Assembly: GCA_020632925.1 (NCBI GenBank)
Contig: JACKER010000009.1
Span: 124,001-188,000 of the forward strand
Reading direction: 5' to 3'
Source: Alphaproteobacteria bacterium
GTDB lineage: Bacteria > Myxococcota_A > UBA796 > GCA-2862545
DNA: 64,000 nucleotides
Every line of letters starts with the position of its first letter. The stretch's first letter is position 1. A program made the translations under genes and the position numbers. Of this stretch, positions 8,233 through 16,054 are shown in pieces. The notes under the pieces are model-generated. The model did no database searches. It was given only the letters and a program-made list of their open reading frames with translations, and had not been told where the DNA came from.

Positions 8233-11057
8233 GCAACGACGCCTGGGGCGCCGAGGCCGTCCGTCGGGCGGCGCGGTGGCTCCCGCACCAGGGCCCGCTC
8301 GAGGTGTTCGTCCACCACAACACCCTGAGCGAGCTCGAGAACCGCCCGTTCTCGGAGGCGCTCGAGGAGGCGCGGGCGGTGCTCGGCGCGCGGGTGCGCC
8401 TCTCCGAGCCCGAGCTGCGCCGGATGCTCGCGGACGGGCACATCGCCGCGCGCGACCTGGACGACGTGTTCGACGAGACCTTCCGCGCGCCTGAAGAACC
8501 CGATCCCGTCGGGCTCCCCGCCTGGCGTCCGCTGGCCCGGGGGCTCCTGTGGCATGGCCTGGACGACGTGCACTGGCGGGTGCGCGCGTTCCGCGTGGCA
8601 GAGGGGCAGCCCGATCCCGTCGTCGCCGGACTGCCGCCCGACGCGCGCGCCGTGCTGGTCGAGGGTGCCCGACGGGTGTTCGCCGCCGATCTGCCCCTCG
8701 CCATCGAGCTGCTCACGGGGACGGCCGAGCCCGAGCGCCAGCGGTCCCGCCTGCGCGAGCAGCACGCGCTCTCGGACGCGACCGAGGCCCTCGCGACCTG
8801 CGCGAGCGACGAGCGACGCGCCGCCGAGCTCGGCCTGGGCCTGCTCACGGGCCTCGCCCGCCGCCACCTGCCCCCTCGGGTCCCGCGTCCGCCCATCGAC
8901 CGCACGTCCGTCGTGGACGCCGTCGACGAGGTGCTCCTCCCCGTGGTCGCCGCCGTCCTCGACCTCGGGCAGGCGCGGGTGCGACCTCGTGGCGAGCTGT
9001 TCGACCTGGGCCTGGCCGCCGCGCGCCGCTCGTCGCTCTGGCGCTCGATGGCGCCGCTGGTGGGTCCCGACGCCGAACGCACGGTCGTGCTCGCGCTGGA
9101 CGCCGCCACCCCCGAAGACCGCGAGGACGCCGTGCTGCGCGTCCTGCTCCAGCGACCGGGCTGGGCGGGGGCCGTCGCCCGCCGGGAGCACGACCGGCAC
9201 GACGTCTCGCTGCTGGACTACGCCGCGCTGCGGCTCGCGCTCACCGTCGCTGCCTGCAGGACCGAGGAGCTCGACCCCGCCTCGGTCCTCGCTCGCCCCG
9301 AGGCGCCAGGCCCCGGCCGAGGGACCCGCGCGGGCCGTGTGGCCCAGCTGCTCGCGCTCCACCACGTCGGCCCGGACGCAGCACTGCGCCTCCCGGAGGC
9401 CTCCTGGGCGGCCGCGGAGCAAGCGCTCGAGCGCTACGACACCCACTGGCGCGCGCGGATCCTGCAGGAGGCCCGGGAGCGCACCCACCGTCGCACCTGG
9501 CTCACCGCGCTCTCCACGGCCCCGGCCGCGAAGGTGGAGGGCCGTCCGCGCCTGGACGCGCTGTGCTGCATCGACGACCGCGAGGAGAGCTTCCGGCGCG
9601 CGCTGGAGGAGGTCGCGGGCCCCGCGGTGCGCACGTTCGGCGTGGCCGGGCACTTCGGGCTCAACGTCCGCTTCCGGGGCGCCACCGACGTGCGACCCGC
9701 CGCGCGGCACCCGGTGGCTCTGCGCTCCACCCACCGCCTCGAGGAGCGAGCGCTCGGCGCACCCGGCCGACTCCGACCGCTCGCCGGCGGGCTGTCGACG
9801 GGCGTCGAGCGCGGCGGGATCGGTCCGATCGGCGGGTGGGTGGCGTCGCTGGTCGCCGGCTGGCCCGCGCTCGGTGCGCTCGCGGCGCGGGTGGTGGCGC
9901 CCGGGTGGACCGACGCCGCGAGCCGGAGGTGGTCCGCGCGGCTCCTGCCTCCGCCGCCGAGCGAGCTCGTGGTGATGCGCGTCGACGACCGGGGGGACCT
10001 GCCGCTCGGGTTCGACGCGGACGAGGCCGCGGAGCGCGTCGGCGGCCTGCTGCACACCATCGGCCTGGGTGCGGACGCCGCCCCCGTCGTGCTCGTGCTC
10101 GGGCACCGCTCCACCAGCCGCAACAACCCCTTCGCCTCCGCCTACGAGTGCGGCGCGTGCGGGGGCACGCCCGGCGGCGAGAACGCTCGCGCCTTCGCGC
10201 GGATGGCCAACGACCCCGAGGTCCGGGCGCGCCTGGCCGCCAGCGGGCTCGAGCTGCCGGCGGACACGGTGTTCGTCGGCGGGGTGCACGACACCGCCAC
10301 CGACGAGGTCTTCACCGACGCGCCACTCCCCGACGAGCTCGGCGCGTGGCTCGCGCGAGCGGCGGACCGCGACGCGGACGAGCGCGCCCGGCGCTTCCTG
10401 TCCGAGCCCGAGGGCGGCGCCTTCGACGCCTCCGGGGCGCGCGGCCGCGGCGCCGACCCCTCCGAGGTCCGCCCCGAGTACTGCCACGCCACCAACGCCG
10501 TGTTCGTCGTGGGTCCGCGCACGGCCACGCGCCACCTGTTCCTCGATCGGCGGGCGCTGCTCCACAGCTACGCCCCGGAGGGCGACCCGGACGGCAGCGC
10601 GCTGCAGCGGGTGCTCGGGGCGGCCGTCCCGGTCTGCGCCGGGATCAACCTCGAGTACTGGTTCTCGCGCGTCGACAACGGCCGCTTCGGCGCCGGCACC
10701 AAGCTGCCGCACAACGTGATCGGCCTGCACGGGCTGCTCGAGGGCACCTCCGGCGACCTGCGCACCGGCCTGCCGCTGCAGACGGTGGAGATCCACGAGC
10801 CCGTCCGCCTGCTGGTGGTGGTCCACGCGCCCCGCGACCGTGTGATCGGTGCCCTGGCCGCGTTGCCCGACGTGGAGCGCCTCGTCCGCAACGCGTGGGT
10901 GTTCCTGGCCGCGATCGACGCCGACGGCACCTGGGAGTGGCGGGACGGCACGTTCCACCCGGCGACGCTGGGCGAGCCGCCCCCGACGACCCGGAGCTCG
11001 ACGACGTGGTTCCGCGGCCGCCACGACGCGCTCGGCGTCGCCCGGATCGCGCCGTGA
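8229..11057 (+). CDS. dabA: DabA-type (DUF2309) inorganic carbon transporter subunit
   Basis: 942 residues from TTG 8229, overlapping the previous stop codon. DabA is the peripheral, carbonic-anhydrase-like subunit of the DAB energy-coupled CO2/bicarbonate accumulation complex. The four zinc-site residues are visible with the expected spacing: Cys447 and Asp449 in CIDDREES, His626 in LGHRSTSRNNPF, and Cys641 in YECGACGG, 15 residues after the His as in the Halothiobacillus protein. Other family blocks are FVHHNTL near the N-terminus, GVAGHFGLNV, and KLPHNVIGLHGLLEGTSGDL near the C-terminus. It is followed with a GTGA overlap by two NADH-dehydrogenase-like membrane genes. Confidence 0.92.
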   Translation: MSNDAWGAEAVRRAARWLPHQGPLEVFVHHNTLSELENRPFSEALEEARAVLGARVRLSEPELRRMLADGHIAARDLDDVFDETFRAPEEPDPVGLPAWRPLARGLLWHGLDDVHWRVRAFRVAEGQPDPVVAGLPPDARAVLVEGARRVFAADLPLAIELLTGTAEPERQRSRLREQHALSDATEALATCASDERRAAELGLGLLTGLARRHLPPRVPRPPIDRTSVVDAVDEVLLPVVAAVLDLGQARVRPRGELFDLGLAAARRSSLWRSMAPLVGPDAERTVVLALDAATPEDREDAVLRVLLQRPGWAGAVARREHDRHDVSLLDYAALRLALTVAACRTEELDPASVLARPEAPGPGRGTRAGRVAQLLALHHVGPDAALRLPEASWAAAEQALERYDTHWRARILQEARERTHRRTWLTALSTAPAAKVEGRPRLDALCCIDDREESFRRALEEVAGPAVRTFGVAGHFGLNVRFRGATDVRPAARHPVALRSTHRLEERALGAPGRLRPLAGGLSTGVERGGIGPIGGWVASLVAGWPALGALAARVVAPGWTDAASRRWSARLLPPPPSELVVMRVDDRGDLPLGFDADEAAERVGGLLHTIGLGADAAPVVLVLGHRSTSRNNPFASAYECGACGGTPGGENARAFARMANDPEVRARLAASGLELPADTVFVGGVHDTATDEVFTDAPLPDELGAWLARAADRDADERARRFLSEPEGGAFDASGARGRGADPSEVRPEYCHATNAVFVVGPRTATRHLFLDRRALLHSYAPEGDPDGSALQRVLGAAVPVCAGINLEYWFSRVDNGRFGAGTKLPHNVIGLHGLLEGTSGDLRTGLPLQTVEIHEPVRLLVVVHAPRDRVIGALAALPDVERLVRNAWVFLAAIDADGTWEWRDGTFHPATLGEPPPTTRSSTTWFRGRHDALGVARIAP

Positions 11058-12331
11058 TCGAGCGGATCGACGCCGGGCTCGTGGCCGTCGTGCTCGCCGC
11101 GCCGCTCGTGGCCGTCCACGCGCTGGTGCTGCCCTTCCTGCTCGAGCTGCCGCTGTCGGAGCGAGCCGTCGGGCGCGCGGCCCGCGTGGCGACCTCGGTC
11201 CACCTGCTGACCGCGCTGGTCCTGCTCGCGTCGGCCGCTGCGCTCGGCCCGGCGACCGCCGACCTCGGGCGCTGGTACGGCGACGCCGAGGTTGCGCTGG
11301 AGCTGTCGTTCGCGGTCGATCTCGCGAGCGCGGGTGCGGTCGTGGTGGTGGCGCTCGTCGGTCTCGTCGTGCTGCGCTTCGCCGAGCGCTACCTCCACGG
11401 CGACCCCGGCCACCTGCGGTTCTTCGCGACCTCGCTGCTGGCGCTGACCTGCCTCGACACCATCGCCCTGGCCGGCTCGCTCGACCTGTTGTTCGCGGGC
11501 TGGGAGCTGCTCGGGCTGTGCTCCTTCGTGCTGATGGCCTACTTCCACGAGCGCCAGGCGACGGTGGACCGCGCGCTGCGCACGATCCTGAGCTACCGCG
11601 CGGGCGACCTCGGGCTGCTGCTCGCCCTGGTCCTGCTGCACGCCGCCGGCCTGCACCCGACGCTGGGACCGGGTGGCGAGGCGCTCCCTGCCGGGCTGGC
11701 GGCCGCCACCGGCCTGCTCCTGCTCCCCACGGCCGCGGGCAAGTCGGGCCTCGTCCCCTTCTCCGCCTGGCTCGCGCGCAGCGCCGAGGGCCCGACCCCG
11801 TCGACCGCGATGTTCTATGCCGGGCTCTCGGTCCACGCGGGGCCCTGGCTGCTGCTGCGCGCCTGGCCGCTGTACGCCGACGCGCCGATCGCGCGGGCGG
11901 GCCTGGTGGCGCTCGGGCTGCTCAGCGCCGCGAGCCTGTCCGCGCACGCGGCCACGCGCTCCGACGTGAAGGGCGCGGTGGTGGTGGCGGGCGGCGCCCA
12001 GATCGGCCTGGTGATCGCGGAGATCGGGCTCGGGTGGCACACGCTCGCGACGGTCCACCTGCTCGGCAACCTCGCGCTGCGGGTGGCCCAGGTCCTGCGC
12101 GCACCCGACGTGCTGCGACAGGTGGCGCGGCGCGAGGCCCTCACCGGACGTCCCCGCGCGCTGCCGCGACCGGTTCCCGCGCTGCCCTGGCTGTGGAGCA
12201 GCGAGGGGTGGTTCGAGGCCGGCCCGCGCCTGGTCGTCGGCCTGCTGCTGCGGATCGCGGGCGCGCTGGACGCGGGCTCGCGCATGGTCGAGTCCTGGGC
12301 CGTCGGCGGACGCGACCGGGAGGACCGGTGA
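11054..12331 (+). CDS. dabB: DabB-type NuoL/ND5-like membrane subunit
   Basis: 425 residues from GTG 11054, overlapping the dabA stop by 4 bases. It is hydrophobic throughout with many transmembrane segments. The proton-antiporter core of the NuoL/M/N family is visible: LFAGWELLGLCSFVLMAYF (conserved E in TM5), then AAGKSGLVPFSAWLARSAEGPTPSTAMFYA (written here in two blocks, AGKSGLVPFSAWL and EGPTPSTAMFYAG), with the conserved Lys and the P-T-P-x-S/T-A loop. In DAB systems this protein couples cation flux to CO2 hydration by DabA. It is shorter than full NuoL and lacks its long lateral helix. Confidence 0.85.
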   Translation: MIERIDAGLVAVVLAAPLVAVHALVLPFLLELPLSERAVGRAARVATSVHLLTALVLLASAAALGPATADLGRWYGDAEVALELSFAVDLASAGAVVVVALVGLVVLRFAERYLHGDPGHLRFFATSLLALTCLDTIALAGSLDLLFAGWELLGLCSFVLMAYFHERQATVDRALRTILSYRAGDLGLLLALVLLHAAGLHPTLGPGGEALPAGLAAATGLLLLPTAAGKSGLVPFSAWLARSAEGPTPSTAMFYAGLSVHAGPWLLLRAWPLYADAPIARAGLVALGLLSAASLSAHAATRSDVKGAVVVAGGAQIGLVIAEIGLGWHTLATVHLLGNLALRVAQVLRAPDVLRQVARREALTGRPRALPRPVPALPWLWSSEGWFEAGPRLVVGLLLRIAGALDAGSRMVESWAVGGRDREDR

Positions 12332-13557
12332 TCTGGGGGGTGGCGCTGCTCGCGCTGGCGGGTGGCGAGGTCGTCGCTCGCACGCGCTCCAGCCGGACGG
12401 CGCTGCTCGGGAGCCTCCTCCTGCTGGGGGCGCTGGCGGGGTTCGCCGGGATCGCGGCTCCTCCGGAGCCCACGGTCGCGCTGGGAGCCCCGCTGGTCCT
12501 CCTGCTCGGAGCCGTCACGCTGCTCGCGCGGCCCCCGTCCTGGCGTCAGCCGTCGGAGCTCGCGCAGCTCACGCAGACCACGGCGCTGGTCGCCCTCACC
12601 TTCGCCGCCTCGGACCTGGCGACCGTGGCCGGGCTGTGGCTCGTCTCCCTGTTGCCCGGCCTGCGCTTCCGCGAGCGCACCGGCGTGAGCCGACGGCCCT
12701 TCCTGGTCCTGAGCCTGCTCGCCGCCCTCCCCGTGATCGTCGCGCTCGCCGCACCGGGCCTGCCGCCGGACGCGGTCTGGCTCCTCCTCGCCGTCGGCGC
12801 CGCGATCCGCATGGGCGTCCCTCCGTTCTCCCCGCTGGTCATGACCGGCTACGAGCGGTTGCCGCTCGGCCGGCGGGCGCTGGTGGCGGCGGCGCGCCCC
12901 TCGGTCGCGCTGCTGCTGGCGGCCCGCGCCGCCCTGCCCGAGCCGGTGGAGTCCATGGCGAGCCCGTTGCAGGCCTGGGCCGCGCTGGCGGCGCTCGCGG
13001 CGGGCTTGCAGGGCCTCGCGGCGACGACACCCCGTCGCAGCCTCGGCGCGATGGCCACCACGCAGGCCGCGATCCTGCTGTACGGGCTGGTCTCCCCCGG
13101 CGAGGCGGGCGTCGCCGGCGCGCTCGTCCAGTGGGCCGGGCTGGGGCTGTCGCTCGTGGGTCTCGGGCTGGTCGTCGAGGCGGTGGAGAGCCGCGTCGGG
13201 CGCCGGCGCGCGGAGCACACGCGCGGCCTGCTGGGTCCGGCACCGGGCCTCGCGCTCCTCTTCCTGCTCTTCGCGGCCACCATGTCCGGCTTCCCGGGGA
13301 CGACGGGCTTCGCGGGCGAGGACCTCGTGATGCAGGCGCAGACGACCCACCCGCTCGCCTGGCGGACCGCCCTGCTCGGCGCCACCGCGCTCAACGGCGC
13401 CACCATGCTCCGGATGTTCGCGCGATCCTTCCTCGGCCCGACCGGCCCCGAGGCGATCGCGGGCTTCCCGCCGGTCAGCGGACGCGAGCGGCTGACGCTG
13501 GGGGCGGTTGCGCTGGCGGTCGCCACCCTCGCGGTCGCGCCGACCCTGGTCCGCTGA
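12328..13557 (+). CDS. Second NuoM/N-like membrane subunit of the DAB operon
   Basis: 409 residues from GTG 12328, again with a 4-base GTGA overlap. It is multi-pass throughout. It has the family features in weakened form: LAQLTQTTALVALTFAASDL, RMGVPPFSPLVMTGYERLPLG (in place of the usual K-x-P-F-x-x-W-L-P loop) and GFPGTTGFAGEDLVMQ in the C-terminal third, as seen in many NuoM/N-like proteins. Classical DAB is a DabA-DabB pair, so this is an extra membrane subunit whose transport role is not established. Perhaps DabB is split over two heteromeric subunits here. Confidence 0.7.
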   Translation: MIWGVALLALAGGEVVARTRSSRTALLGSLLLLGALAGFAGIAAPPEPTVALGAPLVLLLGAVTLLARPPSWRQPSELAQLTQTTALVALTFAASDLATVAGLWLVSLLPGLRFRERTGVSRRPFLVLSLLAALPVIVALAAPGLPPDAVWLLLAVGAAIRMGVPPFSPLVMTGYERLPLGRRALVAAARPSVALLLAARAALPEPVESMASPLQAWAALAALAAGLQGLAATTPRRSLGAMATTQAAILLYGLVSPGEAGVAGALVQWAGLGLSLVGLGLVVEAVESRVGRRRAEHTRGLLGPAPGLALLFLLFAATMSGFPGTTGFAGEDLVMQAQTTHPLAWRTALLGATALNGATMLRMFARSFLGPTGPEAIAGFPPVSGRERLTLGAVALAVATLAVAPTLVR

Positions 13558-13560
13558 GTT

Positions 13561-13594
13561 GCAAACGTCGTTCACCATGGTAAACATCATTCAC
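13561..13594 (+). promoter_or_regulatory. Double inverted-repeat operator upstream of tetR
   Basis: Two adjacent 15-bp imperfect palindromes: GCAAACGTCGTTCAC (13561-13575) and GTAAACATCATTCAC (13580-13594). Both fit G-Y-R-A-A-C/Y-n3-R-T-T-C-A-C and lie 19 bp apart centre to centre. The second ends one base before the ATG of the TetR gene. This spacing and position are typical of an autoregulatory site where two TetR dimers bind. The assignment of the regulator is inferred from proximity. Confidence 0.6.
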
Positions 13595-13595
13595 G

Positions 13596-14246
13596 ATGCT
13601 GGACCGCCGCGCCCGAGCCCGTGAACAGACCGCCGAGGAGATCGTCGACTCCGCGGAGCGGCTCGTCCTGGAGCAGGATCCCGCCACGGTGACGGTGGCG
13701 TCGATCGCGAAGGGTCTCGGGATGACGGCGGGCGCGCTGTACCGCTACTTCCCGAGCCGCGAGGCGATCCTGGCGCGGGTGGAGGCGCGCTGCCTGGGGT
13801 CGCTGGCGGACGCGCTCGGCCGTGTGCCGTCGTCCGCGGACCCGCTGGCGGAGCTGGACGCGCGGTGCTGCGCCTTCGTCGCGTGGGCCGCCACGGAGCC
13901 CGGGCGGTACCGGCTGCTCGCGCGGATGCTGGCGACGCCGGAGCCGCTGGTGGACGGCGAGGCCCTGGAGCACGTCGTTCCCGAGGCGCTGCGCATGATC
14001 CGCCCGCTGCACGACGCGCTGGACCGCGCCGCCCGCGAGGGTGCGCTCGGGCCGGGGGACGCGGCGCAGCGGGCGCTGGTCGTGTGGGCCGCGCTGCACG
14101 GGGCGCTGCAGCTCGCGAAGCTCGGTCGGTTCGTGCCGTTGCTGGCGACCGACGGCGTGGCCCGCCAGGCGGTGGCGGCGCTGTGGACGGGATGGGGAGC
14201 GAACGCGGAGCGCGTCGGCGCGCTGCCGCCCTGGAGGAAGTCATGA
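13596..14246 (+). CDS. TetR-family transcriptional regulator
   Basis: 216 residues starting at ATG 13596. The N-terminal HTH is clear: EIVDSAERLVLEQDPATVTVASIAKGLGMTAGALYRYFPSREAIL, with helix 3 GMTAGALYRYFPS (given here as TAGALYRYFPSREAI). The C-terminal ligand domain is unremarkable. Its stop overlaps the start of the fatty acid hydroxylase gene by 4 bases, so it is the first gene of a three-gene unit (regulator, hydroxylase, thiD). The double palindrome immediately upstream is its likely operator. The ligand is unknown; a lipid is plausible given the next gene. Confidence 0.85.
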   Translation: MLDRRARAREQTAEEIVDSAERLVLEQDPATVTVASIAKGLGMTAGALYRYFPSREAILARVEARCLGSLADALGRVPSSADPLAELDARCCAFVAWAATEPGRYRLLARMLATPEPLVDGEALEHVVPEALRMIRPLHDALDRAAREGALGPGDAAQRALVVWAALHGALQLAKLGRFVPLLATDGVARQAVAALWTGWGANAERVGALPPWRKS

Positions 14247-14803
14247 CGGTGGTGGTCGCGTTCGTCGGCGGGCTCGTGCTGTGGACGTTCATGGAGTACG
14301 TCCTGCACCGCTTCGCGTTCCACGAGAAGAAGCTCGGCGCCGCGATGGCCCGGGAGCACCTCGAGCACCACGCGAAGATCGACTGGTTCGCGCCCTGGTC
14401 CAGCAAGATCTCGCTCGCGATCCCGGTGGTCGCGGCCGTGGGGCTGCTGTCCTTCCCGGTGGGCTGGGCGGTCGCGAGCGCGCTCGTGGGCGGGCTCGTC
14501 ACGGGCTGGCTGCTCTACGAGGCGCTGCACCGCCGGCTGCACGTCGTCGGCCCCTCCACCGCGTACGGCCGCTGGGCCCGGCTGCACCACTTCCACCACC
14601 ACTTCGCGGACCCGCGTCGCAACCACGGCGTCACGAGCCCCGTCTGGGACATCGTGTTCCGCACGCACACGCCCGTTCAGCGCGTGACCGTCCCCCGCCG
14701 GCAGGCCGACCGCCTCCCGTGGCTGCTGGTGGACGGCGCGGTGCCGGAGTCGCTTCGCGAGGACTGGGTCGTGCCGCCGGCCCGCAAGGTGGAGGCCGCG
14801 TGA
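14243..14803 (+). CDS. Fatty acid hydroxylase / sterol desaturase superfamily protein
   Basis: 186 residues with an ATGA overlap to the TetR gene. It is a small integral membrane di-iron oxygenase. The His clusters are in the expected order: EYVLHRFAFH, EHLEHHAK, EALHRRLH, HHFHHHF and RRNHGV, with hydrophobic segments around residues 1-20 and 50-85. It would hydroxylate a lipid chain or carotenoid; the family includes beta-carotene hydroxylase-like and sphingolipid hydroxylase-like members. The short length and the spacing of HHFHHHF fit the bacterial short forms. The substrate cannot be told. Confidence 0.85.
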   Translation: MTVVVAFVGGLVLWTFMEYVLHRFAFHEKKLGAAMAREHLEHHAKIDWFAPWSSKISLAIPVVAAVGLLSFPVGWAVASALVGGLVTGWLLYEALHRRLHVVGPSTAYGRWARLHHFHHHFADPRRNHGVTSPVWDIVFRTHTPVQRVTVPRRQADRLPWLLVDGAVPESLREDWVVPPARKVEAA

Positions 14804-15576
14804 GCCACCCGTACCGCACGGCGCTGACCGTGGCAGGCTCGGACTCCGGAGGCGGCGCGGGCCTCCAGGCGGACCTCAAGACCTTCGCCGCGCACGGCGT
14901 CTTCGGGATGACGGCGATCACCGCCGTGACCGCGCAGAGCTCCCGCGGAGTGACGCGTGTGGACCCGATCCCGGTGGAGGGCCTGACCGCCCAGCTCCGC
15001 GCGGTGTTCGACGACTTCCCGGTGGACGTGGTGAAGGTGGGCATGCTGGGCAGCGCGGGCCACGCCGCCGCTCTCGCCGAGGTGCTCGAGGCCCTGCCCT
15101 CCCGTCCGCCGGTGGTGCTCGATCCGGTGCTCGTCGCCTCCACCGGCCAGCGGCTCACGGACGCCGCCGCCGAGCAGGTGGTCCGCGAGCGCCTGCTCCC
15201 GCTCGCGACCCTGGCCACGCCGAACCGCGACGAGGCGGCGGTGCTCGCCGCGGGTCTGGGGGTCGAGGCGTGGGCCCGGTCCGCGCCCTGCGCCGTGCTG
15301 GTCACCGGCGGCGACGTCGTGGGCGAGCAGATCGTGGACCGCCTCTACGCCGGGGGCGAGCTCGTGCGCACCTGGAGCCACGCCCGCCAGGGCACGCTCC
15401 CCTTCCACGGCACCGGCTGCACCCTCGCCTCGGCCATCGCCGCCCGCCTCGCCCTCGGCGACCCGCTGCCCGACGCGATCGACGGCGCCATCGACTGGCT
15501 CCAGGGGCTCATCGCGATGACCGTCCGCGAGGGCTCCATCGGCCACGGCAACCCCTCCCTCCACCACGCCCGCTGA
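14800..15576 (+). CDS. thiD: Hydroxymethylpyrimidine/phosphomethylpyrimidine kinase
   Basis: 258 residues from GTG 14800, overlapping the hydroxylase stop. ThiD phosphorylates hydroxymethylpyrimidine twice in thiamine biosynthesis. The ribokinase-family landmarks are present: ALTVAGSDSGGGAGLQADLKTF at the start (shown as VAGSDSGGGAGLQADLK), the GMTAITAVTAQSS block, KVGMLGS, PVVLDPVLVASTGQRL, LATPNRDEA and the anion-hole FHGTGCTLASAIAA near the C-terminus. The length is standard. No other thi gene is nearby, so its place in this small operon is probably salvage or chance. It ends facing the repeat-rich gap. Confidence 0.92.
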   Translation: MSHPYRTALTVAGSDSGGGAGLQADLKTFAAHGVFGMTAITAVTAQSSRGVTRVDPIPVEGLTAQLRAVFDDFPVDVVKVGMLGSAGHAAALAEVLEALPSRPPVVLDPVLVASTGQRLTDAAAEQVVRERLLPLATLATPNRDEAAVLAAGLGVEAWARSAPCAVLVTGGDVVGEQIVDRLYAGGELVRTWSHARQGTLPFHGTGCTLASAIAARLALGDPLPDAIDGAIDWLQGLIAMTVREGSIGHGNPSLHHAR

Positions 15577-15624
15577 GCCCGTCCACGCGGGTGGCGGATC
15601 CGCCCGGGTAGCGGCCCTACCCAG

Positions 15625-15968
15625 GTGTCAGGACTTGATCATTGATCATTTCCCGAACAGGACGGGGTCGGGCCTTCGCCCTCCGTCCGCCGCTGGCGGA
15701 CCGGCCTGCGGCCGCCCTCTGGCCCCCCTGGCGCGGGTTCACTCGATGCTGCGTGCCAGGCGGCGTCGGAAATGATCAACGATCACGTCCTGACACCCAG
15801 GTGGATCCGCCCGGGTGGCGGCCCCACCCAGGTGGATCCGCCCTCGGCGCCCGTGCCCGTGCCCGTGCCCGTGCCCGTGCCCGAGAGCGCCGCTGGCCTT
15901 CCGAAACCCGATGGGGAGGCCCGTCCCCCAACCCGACGTACAAATGATCAACGATCACGTCCTGACAC
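15625..15968. repeat. Three copies of a 27-bp element, one inverted, with BamHI-site-bearing flanks
   Basis: A 27-base element (AAATGATCAACGATCACGTC...GACAC) occurs at 15770-15796 and 15942-15968 in the same orientation, identically. A third copy occurs inverted at 15625-15651 with two substitutions in the palindromic core (TGATCATTGATCA in place of TGATCGTTGATCA). Each contains an inner inverted repeat TGATC-n3-GATCA. The direct copies are followed by CCAGGTGGATCCGCC units, which recur four times between 15794 and 16000. The whole gap (15577-16054) lies between the convergent thiD and kinase genes and has no gene that I can support. Confidence 0.8.
15850..15885. repeat. Hexanucleotide tandem repeat, (CCCGTG)5 plus one variant
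   Basis: Five perfect copies of CCCGTG (15850-15879) followed by one CCCGAG. It lies inside the gap between thiD and the kinase gene, between the second and third 27-bp elements. Its complementary counterpart is 130 bases further on (16014-16037), so a long intramolecular hairpin could form in RNA or single-stranded DNA. Length variation by slippage is likely. Confidence 0.85.
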
Positions 15969-16013
15969 CCAGGTGGATCCGCCACCCAGGTGGATCCGCC
16001 CAGCGCCGCCTTC

Positions 16014-16037
16014 GGGCACGGGCACGGGCACGGGCAC
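16014..16037. repeat. Hexanucleotide tandem repeat, (GGGCAC)4
   Basis: Four perfect copies of GGGCAC ending 17 bases before the stop codon of the minus-strand kinase. It is the reverse complement type of the CCCGTG array upstream (GGGCAC/GTGCCC), forming an inverted pair. It may serve as the bidirectional end of transcription for the two convergent genes, though no U-tract follows. Confidence 0.85.
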
Positions 16038-16054
16038 GGGGGAGCCAGGGGCTC

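Noticed and set aside
15580..16054. CRISPR array
   Set aside because: Only three 27-bp copies, one inverted, with unequal spacers of 118 and 145 bases and no cas gene.
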